Source: Lonicera japonica (lineage: Eukaryota > Streptophyta > Magnoliopsida > Dipsacales > Caprifoliaceae). Taken from it: DNA of 64,000 nt. Of the stretch, positions 46,900 through 58,688 are shown piece by piece (positions within the stretch are counted from its first letter, which is position 1; every line of letters begins with the position of its first letter). The stretch is from positions 1,922,001 through 1,986,000 of the forward strand of contig CM038468.1 of NCBI GenBank assembly GCA_021464415.1, in the 5' to 3' direction. The notes below the pieces were generated by a model, which ran no database searches, was not told the DNA's origin, and saw nothing but the letters and a program-made list of their open reading frames with translations. The translations under genes were made by a program, and so were the position numbers.

Positions 46900-49877
46900 A
46901 TGGCTTCCAAAATAATAACAAAATCAATGTTGTTTGAAAACCTACCTTTGTTCGTAGCCTTCACTTGTTTGCTTTTCAGTTCCAGTTCAGGAGGTGCTGG
47001 AGCTGTGAAGTTGATCAGGTGCAGACAGAATGAGAGACAAGCACTCCTCAATTTTAAGAAAGAAATTGTGGATCACAAAGGGCGTCTTCTCTCTTCTTGG
47101 GGGAGCCAAGAAGAAGACTGCTGCAAATGGAGAGGAATCCTCTGTAGCAATACTACTGATCATGTAATCCTTCTCGATGTTCATGGTTGGTATGACAGTG
47201 CCACTGGTGATGATATTTATCTCAGTGGAAAGGTTAGTCCCTCTTTACTTGAATTGAATCACTTGAAGTATTTGGACCTCAGTTACAATCCCAGAATTTT
47301 TCTACAAATTACCGAATCTATCATACAATTTATTTGTTGGTAGAGTTCCCAATCCCAGAATTCATTACAATGATTTCCAGTCGAGCCCAATCCCTCGTTG
47401 GTTCCCTCAGCAAATTACAACACTTGAATCTGTCATACAGTTACTTTGTTGGTAGAGTTCCTCATCAGCTTGGGAACCTTACTACCTTGCGCTCTCTTGA
47501 CTTGGGGTTTAATTACGACCTGATGGTCGAAAACCTAGAGTGGCTATCTAATCTTCGTTTGTTACGACACCTTGATCTCAGTACTATTGACCTTCAGAAG
47601 GTCGACTTGCTACAATCCATTGATAGGCTCTCTTTCCTATCAAGCTTGCACCTTCATTACTGCAACCTCCCTGGAATCATTTCTCCCTCACATCACTTGA
47701 CAAACTTTTCTTCTATTCCTCTTTCTACCATTGGTCTGAGAGGTAACAGTTTCACTAATTCTTCGAGTTACAATTGGTTATTCAATTTCAGTAGTAGCCT
47801 TGTTGATGTTGACATGTCTCTTAATCCTTTAGGAGGTTCTATTCCTGATACTTTTGGGAATATGATGTCCCTCGAAAGTCTCATTCTTTATGAATGTGCC
47901 CTTGAAGGTGAGATTCCAAAATCATTCATGAACTTAAGTCGTATCCGGTCACTGGACCTATCTTATAACAATTTAATTGGACAACTTCCTAAGCTTTTCC
48001 AAAAGTTGTTCGCATCAAATAATTCATTGGAGATTTTGGATTTATTTGAAAACAAAATCAGTGGCTCATTACCTGATTTTACAAGCTTTTCATCTTTGAG
48101 GCAGTTGGTAATAAACTGGGTTTTCCCAAAATGTTTTGAAGTTCTCCTCTTGAATAAGATAATGAATTGAATGGATCATTGCCTGACTTAACATCATTTC
48201 CTCTGGGAGACTACCAATAAGATAAAAGGCGAAAGCATTGGGGAACTTTCCAACTTGAAGGAATTAGACTTGTCTTTTAACTTGTTGACTTTGGAGTTCA
48301 GCTCTGATTGGACTCCTCGTTTTCAGTTGGATATTATTAAACTTTCAAGCTGCAAGTTGGGACCTCATTTTCCAAAATGGCTTCGATCTCAAAGCAATTT
48401 CTCCTTCCTTGATATCTCTAGTGCTGGAATTTCGGATACAATTCCACATTGGTTTTGGGATCTCTCACCAAAATTAGTTCGCCTAAATTTCTCTGATAAC
48501 CAAATCCATGGAATGCTACCTGATTTATCACTCAAGTTTGTTAATCTTGATAATATAGATTTGAGTTCTAATCGTTTTAAGGGTCCAATACCTTTATTTC
48601 CTCGTAATTTGACATCGCTGAATCTCTCTAAAAATATGTTCTCTGGATCAATCATTTCATTGTGCACAATTGTGACTAAGTTTTTAAATTTTCTCGACCT
48701 CTCAGACAACCTTTTATCAGGTGAGGTTCCAGACTGTTGGATCGACGGGAATAACTTGGAAATTCTTGATTTGTCAAACAATAATTTGTCCCAGAAAATT
48801 CCAGCCTCTTTTGGCTTCCTTGATCAGCTTATATTGTTGAACTTGCGTAACAACAGTTTCATAGGGGAACTCCCCTCATCTTTGAAGAACTGTTCATTTC
48901 TAGAAGTTGTTGATACAAGTGAAAATAAATTATCAGGACAACTACCGGCGTGGGTAGGGACAGACCTAACACATTTATATGTCCTTAGTTTCCGAAAGAA
49001 TGAGTTCTATGGAAGCATACCCCCTAGCATGTGTTTTCTTAATGAAACTCAAGTCCTGGACCTCTCTCAGAACAAAATATCAGGAATCATTCCACAATGC
49101 TTCGACAAACTTTATTCTTTGATTCAAACAGAAAGTTCGAAGAAGACCACGAATTTTAGAATTTCTATAACGTCTAGGAAAAATTACTATGAAACGTACA
49201 TGCTTAGTGCATTGGTGCAGTGGAAAGGAAAATTGTTAGAATACAAAAGTACTCTGAGATTACTGAAATGCATTGATCTTTCTAGTAATAAACTAGTTGG
49301 ACAAATTCCCCAAGAACTCGCAAGTCTTGCAGGATTATGTTCCCTGAACCTTTCAAGAAACAATTTGACTGGGCATATAATTCAAAATATTAGTCAGATG
49401 AAGAATCTCGAAATTCTTGATTTGTCCAGAAACCAACTTTCTGGTGCAATACCTATTGATCTTGGAAGTTTGAATTTTCTTAGTGTATTAGACTTGTCAA
49501 GTAACAATTTTTCGGGTAAAATTCCACTAAGCACTCAACTCCAGACCTTCAATGCCTCTATGTATGCTGGAAATGACAAACTTTGTGGGATTCCGCTAAA
49601 TGAGTGCCCAAAAGATGAATCAACTTCGGTTTGCCCCTCTACTGATCATGGCAAAGGTTACACCAATGAAGAAGATGAGGATACGTTTGTGACAACAGGG
49701 TTATATGTGAGTGCAGTTCTTGGTTTTGCTACTGGGTTTTGGGGATTATTTGGTTCATTAATGCTCCTAAGCTCATGGAGATACGCCTATTTAAAGCTCT
49801 TGGACAAGATACAATATTGGATCTATGTGATGATAGCAGTAAATATGGCGAGAGTGCAGAGGAAGTTTAGGGGCTAA
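46900..49877 (+). pseudogene. LRR receptor-like protein (RLP), frameshifted
   Basis: A cell-surface LRR protein of the Cf/EIX type, without a kinase. The start at 46900 (MASKIITKSMLF) opens a signal peptide. The LRR N-cap follows (RCRQNERQALLNFKKEI, DCCKWRGILC), then many extracellular LRRs with LxxLxxLDLSxN motifs. After them come the cap segment NASMYAGNDKLCGIPLNECP, an acidic stretch, a transmembrane helix (VLGFATGFWGLFGSLMLLSS) and a short basic tail. The frame breaks near 47335-47395, where a short piece of LRR is duplicated and followed by a shift. It breaks again at 48115-48250 by at least two shifts. From 48255 to 49877 it is open (540 codons). Genes of this family are normally a single exon, so this looks like a pseudogene. 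Assembly error at the shifts cannot be excluded. Confidence 0.88.
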
Positions 49878-50895
49878 TAGGTTAGTATGCTCTTCTTATT
49901 TGTTAGTTCTTTTCCTTTACGATTTACTCATATTTTCACCTCACTTTTGCAACTAAACTGTCATGCAAAAGCCACTAAGATACGACATGACTCTTAATGG
50001 GGCACATATGTAGTAGGCTAGTAATGTACCACTTCATCCGATTTAAGAAAACACTTATTTCAACATAAGGAATGGTTAAAGATAGAACTATATTTTTACT
50101 ATTTTGAAATTATTTGTCCATCAATTACGTCTCAAAAGGAAAGGTGACTCCTAATTTGAGAAGTCCCAAAAATGAAAAATGTGACTTCGAATTAGAGATG
50201 GAGGGAGTATATAAGTCTAATTGTGGCACCATTTATTCTGCTTTAGCTGTTTCTACAATAGTCCATATACTCCTCAAACTTGAACTGATGAAATATATCA
50301 ACCATTTTCTCTTAATATATTTTTTTTACACAAACACTTGTTCACAGGTTCATGACGATGTACATGTTTGGGGCGATTATCGGAGAAGTTATTCTTTTTA
50401 CAACTTTCTTTCTTGATGAATGTATTTCCTCTACAGAATGTTACCGTAGAGTGGACAATATTATATGGTTTAGTTGTGTTGTGGATACTATATTATATAT
50501 TTTGTTTGATTTTCGATTATCATTTGAGCATATTTGGAATAGGTAACCTTCATTTAACCATTTTCAATTTCGGTAATTATGGACTAGTGTTCCACTAGGA
50601 GATAAGGTCGATCTTAATATGTGCCAAGGTTGCCTCGTTTGGTTTGAGTTTTGGTTCATTCTTAGAATCCTAAATTGGTTAATTCACGTTAGGAGTCTCT
50701 TATAGTTCACATTAACAAGTTAAATTATAAGTTGATGAAGCTCAAACTTTTTATGCGAAATTACCATTTTGGATTCTAGGAACGAACAAAAAATCGAACC
50801 AGACGGGCACTAAAATTAGAGGATTATAAACTGAGTAGTTTTTGAACATTTAGCCATTAAAGAAGCTGTGTTTTATGGAATTAGCACTCAGAGTG
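49878..50895. other. RLP 3' flank, no gene seen
   Basis: Holds the possible MITE at 50027-50208. The short frames at 50114-50598 overlap each other in several phases and are not recognisable. Confidence 0.5.
50027..50208. mobile_element. Possible Stowaway-like MITE
   Basis: The right end ttagagatggagggagta is the usual Stowaway terminus. The left end taccacttcatccgatttaag is an imperfect complement. Flanking TA is present, but the arms have drifted. Confidence 0.4.
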
Positions 50896-51030
50896 GATTT
50901 TAAACTAACTATACCCACAGTGGAAACAATGCAAAGCCTTACCAACATACAGTTCCTCTTTTAAAAGGAATATGCATCGAAGGAATCAGCTCGGAGTGGC
51001 ATAAAATTGCCCATATCCATTCAAGGGTCT
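50896..51030 (+). pseudogene. 3' tail of an NLR gene, copy A
   Basis: The plus-strand frame pieces KLTIPTVETMQSLTNIQF and PLLKGICIEGISSEWHKIAH match the last LRR and C-terminus of the NLR at 58.7 kb (KLTTLPTTETMQCLTKLQY, SEWHKIAHI). It is a fragment only, and lies in the opposite orientation to the larger NLR. Confidence 0.75.
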
Positions 51031-51775
51031 TCTGGTGATGGTACATTCAGCCTCTAATGCGGCTTTGTTGTTTAGAAATTGGCATGTTCAGCCTGTTTCA
51101 GGTTTTTTCCTTTTTTGCTACTACTATGGTTGCCGGTGCTATCTATGTGTTGCTGCTGCTTAAGTGGTATGCCTCTCTTATGATAAATCTTTAATTAGTT
51201 GTTATTGCTGCTGAGTTGAAGTTACTAATTTGATTTTAGTTTATTTGTTTTCACCTGATTTGTTGAAGATGATAATATCAAGGATACCACTAACAGTGGA
51301 TATCATCAGATCGATCACGGTTCAACCAAACAGGTCCGACTAGTAGTGTCTTTTCTCTTACCATTTTATGGATTTGCTTGTATTTCATTTAGTTTGATCC
51401 ATACACACATGGGTTCCATTCATATATGAAATAAAGTGAGAAAGAAAGAAAGAATCATTAGGAAAAGATGTTGCGCTTGTAGGCATACTTTAGATCTTGT
51501 TGCCCTTGTAGGCATACTTTAGATCTTGTCGCCCTAATTATACGCAACTCTATTGCAAAATTTTCTGAAGTTTGATACATACACTAGTGGTTTTTAATTT
51601 CTCCAGTAAATTAGCCTAATAAATGGTAATTAATTTTCACAAGATTTGTTAAAAGTCAAATAGCCAACATTTCATCGAATAGTTTCTAAACCTTAATGGG
51701 AACACGATTATTTCTAGGATGTGATATTTATTACTCCTACTTTGTTCTGCAGTGATGTGTATATTCTAAAAGAAT
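51031..51775. other. Spacer between NLR tails
   Basis: No gene. It contains two 29-bp tandem units at 51471-51528. Confidence 0.5.
51471..51528 (+). repeat. 29-bp tandem repeat, two copies
   Basis: Two copies of ttgc(g/c)cttgtaggcatactttagatcttg differ at one base. Confidence 0.85.
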
Positions 51776-51850
51776 GGTATAGCTAGATAAGCAGCCCAGA
51801 GTGGTGTATGATTGCCCATATCCCTGAAAGAAGATCGAATATGTTGATGG
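51776..51850 (+). pseudogene. 3' tail of an NLR gene, copy B
   Basis: The frame SSPEWCMIAHIPERRS matches copy A (SSEWHKIAHIHSR), and the nucleotides after it also match (gatggttcagcttctatgc against gatggtacattcagcctctaatgc). It is a short relic in the same orientation as copy A. Confidence 0.65.
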
Positions 51851-54800
51851 TTCAGCTTCTATGCAGTTTATTTCCAGAAATCGGTATTATTTTTTTCCAC
51901 TTTTCTATCACCCAGCCCTCACATGATTTCTTGTTCTTTCATTCTATTTTCACTTGTACATCTTTATATTCTCTTTGCATCCATTCTTATTCATTCATAT
52001 TTTTCAAGGATATCACTGTACTATGGAGATCATATCACGAATTTAACCAAACAGCTACAGATATGATTGGTTTGAGCTTTTGTGCTTTTTCAACTTAGTA
52101 CACATACAGGTGATGCATGTGCTACTTGCATGTATATAATTTGAGGAGAAAATTTCACTAAAACTTCAAGACGGTTTAGTGGTTAAGTGTGAGTGTAATT
52201 TTCTCAGTAGTGAGATTTTAAATGCTTAATGACTTTATATAATAGTATAGATGAAATGGAAATTTCATAGATACATAAAGTTTGAGATTTAGCAAATTAA
52301 CGAATTGGCATCATTATATAATTCGAACTCTTGGCATAAAATATGATATCTTATACGCAAAAATTTATCAATTTAGGTTTCTTGAAAAGCACAATACTTC
52401 GGTCCTGCCGAAAATGTTCAAAATCCCATATGCTTCACATGTTTACTAGTTTTTGATTGCCTAATTCTCCATGGACTTTGTCTTCTGGTGTTGAACTTAA
52501 TTTAGCTTAGTTTTGTCCTCTCTATTTTTTTTTTCATGTACTCCAGATTTCAAAATCCACCCAAGCGTTTGTTTTCCATGGAAAGTTTTTCCATTTAAAA
52601 GAATTGTATGGCACCTAAAACTAATTGAAGGTGGGTGTGGACTATAAACTGTGATTCCCACATGGAACATCAACCAAGGTAATAAGTTTTTTATAAGAGG
52701 TAAGGCACTTTCGCTATTTATTAGGCGAGTGGTAAATTTATGTTGGGCTTTCGTCATTGTAGTAAGTGTTTTGGTACTAAAATGCACATCTCTTCTCCGT
52801 TTGAAACTCCAAACATATAATATTTATCCATTTGTTATGCACCTAAAACTATTAAAATATATTGTGTATTTGTGTGAATTGGGAATTAAACCCATTAATA
52901 CACGTGTCAATTGTGCCACATTTCTTGTTTGAATATTGGGAACAATCAGAATAACTAATCTATAAACATATTGCTAATCAGAAATGTAATCTTTAATTAG
53001 CACCTGATTGTCATGTATTTTGTTTTTAATTTACATAAAATAAAACCCGTAAATTAAGAGAATTTAACTTAAATTATTATTGTACAGGCAGTTTACATTG
53101 AAGATATATGCAGCAGAGCTATCCCTCATAGCTTTAACACTTATTGTTGAAAAGGGCAACACTTTTATATGGTCTATTCACTTTGATACTAAACTCTTTG
53201 GCTGCATTTACAGTGTAAGTGGTAATATTAATTAATTAATATTATTTTTTAATTTCATCTTCATTTTAATTCTATAGGTCCAAAAATGGCCTTTGGATAA
53301 TATGCTCTACTTCTTTTTTATATTTAAAATAATTAAAAATCATCTACCTTTTATCTTAAATACTACATTCCTCTTAAATTAAAAGTTTTTATTTTTTCAT
53401 ATGAGACTTTATCAAGTCAAGAGTCGTTTACTTTTCTCAAGATAACCACATATTAAATAGAAATTGTGAGTTTCTTAAAACAATGCAAAAGCATAAAAAA
53501 TAAATCCTAGTTTGAGACGAACTGAGGATTTATTAATGCATTAATTAACTAAATTAAGCTTTCGGCGTAATTCTTTGGGGTTTTTCTGAAGGACAAATCT
53601 CTAGATTACTCTCCTTCTATCAAAGGACATCCTATTTTTATGATTAGTTTCAAAGACAACTTTATAATCAAGGAAAAAATGTATTTTAATTTATTAAAAA
53701 TAAAATCTAAAGTTATTTCCAAAAGTACCCTTATTAAAGATAACAACAATTGCTAAAATTAAAATAATATAAATAAATATAAATAAAAAAAAATCAAATT
53801 CAAACCATAAATTTCAAATTTGAAGCACAAGTAACAAAAATATTATCAAAAAAGTCAGTTAAAAAGATGAGAATATTTTCAAAACATACGAGCTAGTATA
53901 TGTTTATACATACATATAGTGGATAAACAATCTCATATTCAATATGTTTGATAGAAAATTAGCGAAAATAGGTAGACATATTGACAATCAATAATAAAAA
54001 ATATTCATATGAACGAAACAGCCTACAAAACAAAATAGACACGAACACTAAAGTAGTAAATATATTATTTCAAATGTTAGCCATATGGGCACTCAGAAGC
54101 ATGTCTGTCTATGAGTCATTGCCTTCGGGCCTTTAATTCCAAATTCGGGCCTTTGGAAAGTGGGCCTCCCCTTCGTAGGCCACGACCCATTTCTAAAAAG
54201 TTCCTTAAGCCCGGAATTTATTAGGTGGGATGTAAAAGAAAGATGTTTTGAGCAATGGCCATGGTTGTAAAAACAAAATATAGAAATATTTTTGTGCTTT
54301 TTATGTATAGCAAATTTTGTAATATTTATAAATTTATGTATACTTCATGGTAAATTTTGTTAAATATGTCTATTTGGAAGTGTGATGTACATTGTTAGAC
54401 TACCACCTAACAATTTAGCCATGTGAATTTGTAAATTTTTTATGGTACATACTTCTCTTTAAATTTCCAATGTCCTTTTCTCTTAGATTCTAGCGTTTAG
54501 TTGGAATTCCGAGATTCTTAGGATGAGTTTTCTTGTAATAAAAAAAATAAGAATTCTAGTATGAACCAAACAATAGAAAGGAATTTCATATTCTAGGAGA
54601 GGCTCTTTAATCCTATGATCCAAAACGTTAATTTCTTTCTTAAAACTTGAACCCAACGAGCTGTTGAAGCTATAAATATAATTAAATGCCATAAGTAAAA
54701 CAAACTCTGGCTCCTTAGCAATTATCAGCTTTCATAAAGAGAAATCTAGCTTTTCAAAATCAAGTTAAACAAATTATCAGATCATACACAAATCCACATT

Positions 54801-54899
54801 CCTTCAATGAAATACCTCGCCACAATCTCATTCTTGTAAACAACAATCCACTAGTTTTCTCCTTTTCTTCTTCATCTTTTACAAACAAGAGTTATTTCC
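51851..54899. other. Intergenic, no gene seen
   Basis: AT-rich. 52400-52610 is the second copy of the block at 43172-43380. A more GC-rich patch at 54110-54225 (gggcctttaattcc, gggcctttggaaag, gtgggcctcc) is unexplained. 52164-52230 has a weak tRNA-like head (ggtttagtggttaag). Confidence 0.5.
52400..52610 (+). repeat. Duplicated block related to 43.2 kb, copy 2
   Basis: Partner of 43172-43380, about 80 percent identical by eye. Confidence 0.7.
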
Positions 54900-57675
54900 A
54901 TTCCTTCTTTTTTCTATCATCTACTATCCAAATTCCTTTCCGTACTAATCAATCCTTACCTTTCGTTTGATTTCCATTCCCTCCTATAAATTCAAACTGA
55001 ATGCAAAGAACCCAAGAGAAGATATACAAACTTAAGCCCTTCACTTCACCCTATAACCAAGTCATCGAAGAAGAAATGCCCATGAGGGCAACATCATTTC
55101 CGTATTGTTATTATATGAGACAAGAAATGGAATCCATATATATATAGGATGGAAGTGAAATACACAACCATAAATATTGAGGAAAACAAAATCACACACA
55201 CTAATTGGATGGACTTGTTTGATCACCACAGCGCAATATTTATCATAATCCACAAATATATATATATATATATATCACTGCTTAATCATGACAGCACTGT
55301 AAGGTGGAAGATGTAGCTGCTGAGAGCTCTGGCATTGACAGCATCACCTACTGGAGCAGTAGCAAATCTAGTGCTACAATTGAAGCCAAATCTTAGCTAA
55401 ATATGAACAATGGTGTTAGGACAGAAGCATGCAAGTTTACTAAAATATTAGGCTCCGTCTGATAACAAGTTGGAAATGATAGGAAAACAATTGATTTGTT
55501 TCAGAAGTTGGTAATAACTTGAGTAATGAGGTGTAATGCTCTCCACTTTTTATAAGTTGATGTCTTCCATCTTCTTTTATTTTTTGTGGAAAATTTCTCT
55601 CTCTACCTTAAGAAAAAAAAATCTCGGGAAAAAGTCAAAAGGTAAGAGAACATCTCACCACCTCCCTCAACTTATTTTCTTACTTCTCAAACAAATCAAA
55701 TGTTTTTTCTATCATTTTTCATCTTGTTATCAAACGGTGCCATTCAAATTACTTTTTATCTAATAACATTTTAATAAATTAACAACACAAAAGGAGTTTT
55801 CCAAAATATATATGACCAGGAGTCATGGAATAAAGTTGGTTCTCCAAAAGAAATATTAATTAAAAGAGAATACTGCATTCACCCTGAAATAGTTTTCAGT
55901 TAATTCAACTTCAATTCCATCATATTACGCAAACATAAATATATACAACTGAAATAAGTTTTAGCAGTGAAACAATATAATGAATTTGTGACTTCAACGT
56001 AATTATAGATCCTTTTCTTTCAATTCCCTCCTGCCAGTCCAAACGGAATGGAAAGCACCAAGAGAAGGTACAAATTACACGGTTCAATTCACCCTCTAAT
56101 GGTGGCAACATCAATGGAACAAATGCCCATGAGGGAAACATCAAATCTTATTGATTCTTCTTCTTCTGTTCCCAATTTATTCTTGATACATGAATGGAAA
56201 CCGTATATATAGGGTGAATATGAAATACAAGCAATTCCATCACCATAAATATTAAAATAAATGAAAAGGTTAAAAAAAAATATCATACCACCGATCGTTG
56301 CCCTGCTTGATTGACTGGTGATCCGATCTTCACAGTTAGCGATATCGTCTGCACACAATAATTGAACGAACAAACAACAAAAAACAGTTTATTTTAGCTA
56401 AATATGACAAATGGTGTAAGGAAAATGAAGCAATAATTTACACAAATACATACATGTTTAGTAAAATAGTGTAGTCCACTTATAGATACAGTTTATTTTT
56501 TTCTCTATTAGCATTCTAATAAATTAATAACATAATAAGATTTTTCAAAAGAATATATATAACTAGCAATCATGGAATAAAGTTGATTCTCCAAAATGCA
56601 TACAGATGAACATAGACAATAAAACCCACCAAATAGTTATTATTTAAGTCAACTTCAATTCCATGATACAAACTTTGAGTATAATATATATAGATATAGA
56701 TATAGAGTTAGACTATAAAGAGGGATTCCCTCACTTTAACAAAAATAATATATATAGATATAAAGTTATGCTATAAAGAGGGATTCGCTCACTTTAACAA
56801 AAAGAAGGAATTCCTATTTAGATGGGTAAATTGATGAATTGTTTTATGGAATTTTGTACAGATGATCTATATTATGAATAGATCATCTCCATCAAATTTC
56901 ATTGAAAAATCCTAGAAGTAGGTGCGATGATCATCAAAAATTTCAACGGTTGAAAATGTGCATATACATCAATTTTTCAATACACCCATTTCTATGTTGA
57001 GTTTTTTTTTATGAAATTTGGTGGAAGTGATCTACTCACTATATAGATCATCTTTACAAAGTTTTAAAACAAATTTTATCTATTTACCCCTCCAAATATG
57101 CATCCCTTCTTTTAGCTAAATTGAGGAAATCTCTCGTTATAGCTTAGCTCGATAGATATATATATATACACGTAACTAGGGTGTGCACGGTTCGGTTAAT
57201 TTTGATTCAAACTCATTTAAGTTTTGTAAGAATCTAATTTCAGAAATGAAAAAATTCACATCAAATAAGAACCATACATACATATATTTAGCTCTAAACA
57301 AGTTAGATATATACACAAATTCACCTTAAACTGTAGCAAATCTGCAAAACATCTAATTTCGGTTTTTCGATTTTTTTGCACAGTCCTATATGTAACTGAA
57401 ACCAATTTTCAACAGTGAAACAATAGGATGAACATATGTGTTTACTTGTTCCTTGGGGACATATGATAGAATAGTGAAACAACAGTGAAATATCTGTTCA
57501 GGTGAAGTTCCTTTTAAAGAGAAATATTGGACGGATTATAGTTAAAGAAAGCTGTTTTCTGTTCAAGGGTTGAAAGCATATGTTGACATTGATGTTGTTT
57601 ATGGTACGGTGCAGATGAATTCAAATGTTCTCCATTACTTTTGAAAAGAGGAAAGGAGAAAATGAAAGGAGACGA
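54900..57675. repeat. Degenerate tandem copies of NLR-flanking DNA
   Basis: Two units of about 0.8-1.0 kb repeat the same order of motifs: ttccattccctcct, aaatgcccatgaggg, gaatccatatatata and ataaatattgagg at 54970-55190, and again at 56015-56255. Then come ggagtcatggaataaagttgg (55819), caatcatggaataaagttgattctcc (56566) and ccatggaatgaaagttggtttcc (58289). They look like repeated 3' flanks of minus-strand NLR copies. A very short minus-strand frame at about 55267-55317 (QLHLPPYSAVMIKQ then stop, with an AG before it) may be a stray terminal exon of an unknown gene. Confidence 0.55.
56765..57153. mobile_element. Foldback MITE with gctataaagagggatt ends
   Basis: Arms of about 50 bp: agttatgctataaagaggga near 56765 faces tctctcgttatagcttagc at 57131-57153. 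The interior has gatgatctatatt and gatcatctccatcaaatttcat in hairpin order, related to the elements at 26.8 and 27.8 kb. The left end is duplicated at 56708-56750. Confidence 0.7.
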
Positions 57676-58030
57676 TTAATATACCAATTTACGTGTTGTC
57701 CTTTTAGACGCAATCTTTTGCCACTCTAGGCCGCTTTTCCTGTTGAACCTTTCTTTTAGAAGGAGACAATTCGAAATCTCCAGCTTTCTTAAATTGGTGA
57801 GGTGCTGCATTGCTTCCACCGTGGGCATCATCGTCAGTTTCTTGCATTTCTTGCATTTCAAAATATCTAGCAATTGAAGAGACGAGATTTGCCAGCTAGT
57901 CTGTTGGAGCCTCCAACCCATAAAAACATGTAACCAAAAACGGGTCAAGAAAGAGAGGCGCTGAGGAAATTAATCAAGCTTTGGCAATCCAATGATCCAT
58001 AGTTGCTGTGCGGAGGAGCAGTTCTACAAG
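57676..58030 (-). pseudogene. LRR tail of a second NLR copy
   Basis: The minus-strand segments match the end of the main NLR: LSFLTRFWLHVFMGWRLQ, SSLQLLDILKCKKCKKLT and MMPTVEAMQHLTNLRKLEIS. Upstream (58030-57950) the match GLPKLD-like/FPQRLS is frame-broken. Only the last LRRs remain. It lies just downstream of the main NLR in the same orientation, as expected for a tandem duplicate or a duplicated last exon. Confidence 0.75.
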
Positions 58031-58688
58031 TGGAAGAGTAGTATAATTAAAGAAATATCAGGTTGTGATCTACATACATTCAACACCAATAGACATATAA
58101 TTTAAAAAATATATATATATCTCACAATTCGCTTATAAATGCGAAATGAATACTGTATTTTCCTTCTACGCTTTCTTGTCTATTAATATAATTTTCTCTT
58201 ATCTAAACATCTTACATTCTTATAGTTGGAAACATCATAAGATTTTTGAAAGAAATATAATAGTAGATAAAAACCATAATATTATCAGCCATGGAATGAA
58301 AGTTGGTTTCCCCAAAATATTCTAGTTAACAAAACAAATTTACCCATGAAATCGTTATTACTAGCAATTTACAGATATTTGTGGTTGTACCAATAACTGT
58401 TTAATAGTAAAATGTTAGCATAAAGTACTGTGCGTTGCTTGATGTCTCAGTTGTCCATTCGGCCAATTCATGAAACAGCAAATTATTGTTTCCAATGTAA
58501 TTGTAAAGAGATCTAAATTAATGCATAAAGTAGAATGGTAATTATAAAGGAATGGTAAATACCAATGGATGAAAATGGATATTAAAATATTGTACCAAGC
58601 GAGCAACAAAATCATATAAGTGCTGGGCGATACAAAAAAGCAAATACAAATGGGCAGGAGACAATTAACATACCGAGAGGCTGAACCG
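58031..58688. other. Spacer between NLR and its duplicate tail
   Basis: AT-rich. 58200-58380 is another copy of the NLR 3' flank unit (see 54900-57675). A possible splice donor, ggtatgttaattgtctcc on the minus strand, lies at about 58655-58675. Confidence 0.5.

Noticed and set aside
48389..48781. 130-codon minus-strand frame inside the RLP
   Set aside because: Antisense shadow of LRR codons.
50114..50598. Three overlapping plus-strand frames after the RLP
   Set aside because: The frames overlap in different phases, begin inside a MITE-like stretch and contain no recognisable domain.
55267..55370. Possible terminal exon ending LPPYSAVMIKQ
   Set aside because: Only 17 codons with a plausible AG before it. 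No upstream exon was found, so it is mentioned in the repeat entry but not called as a gene.
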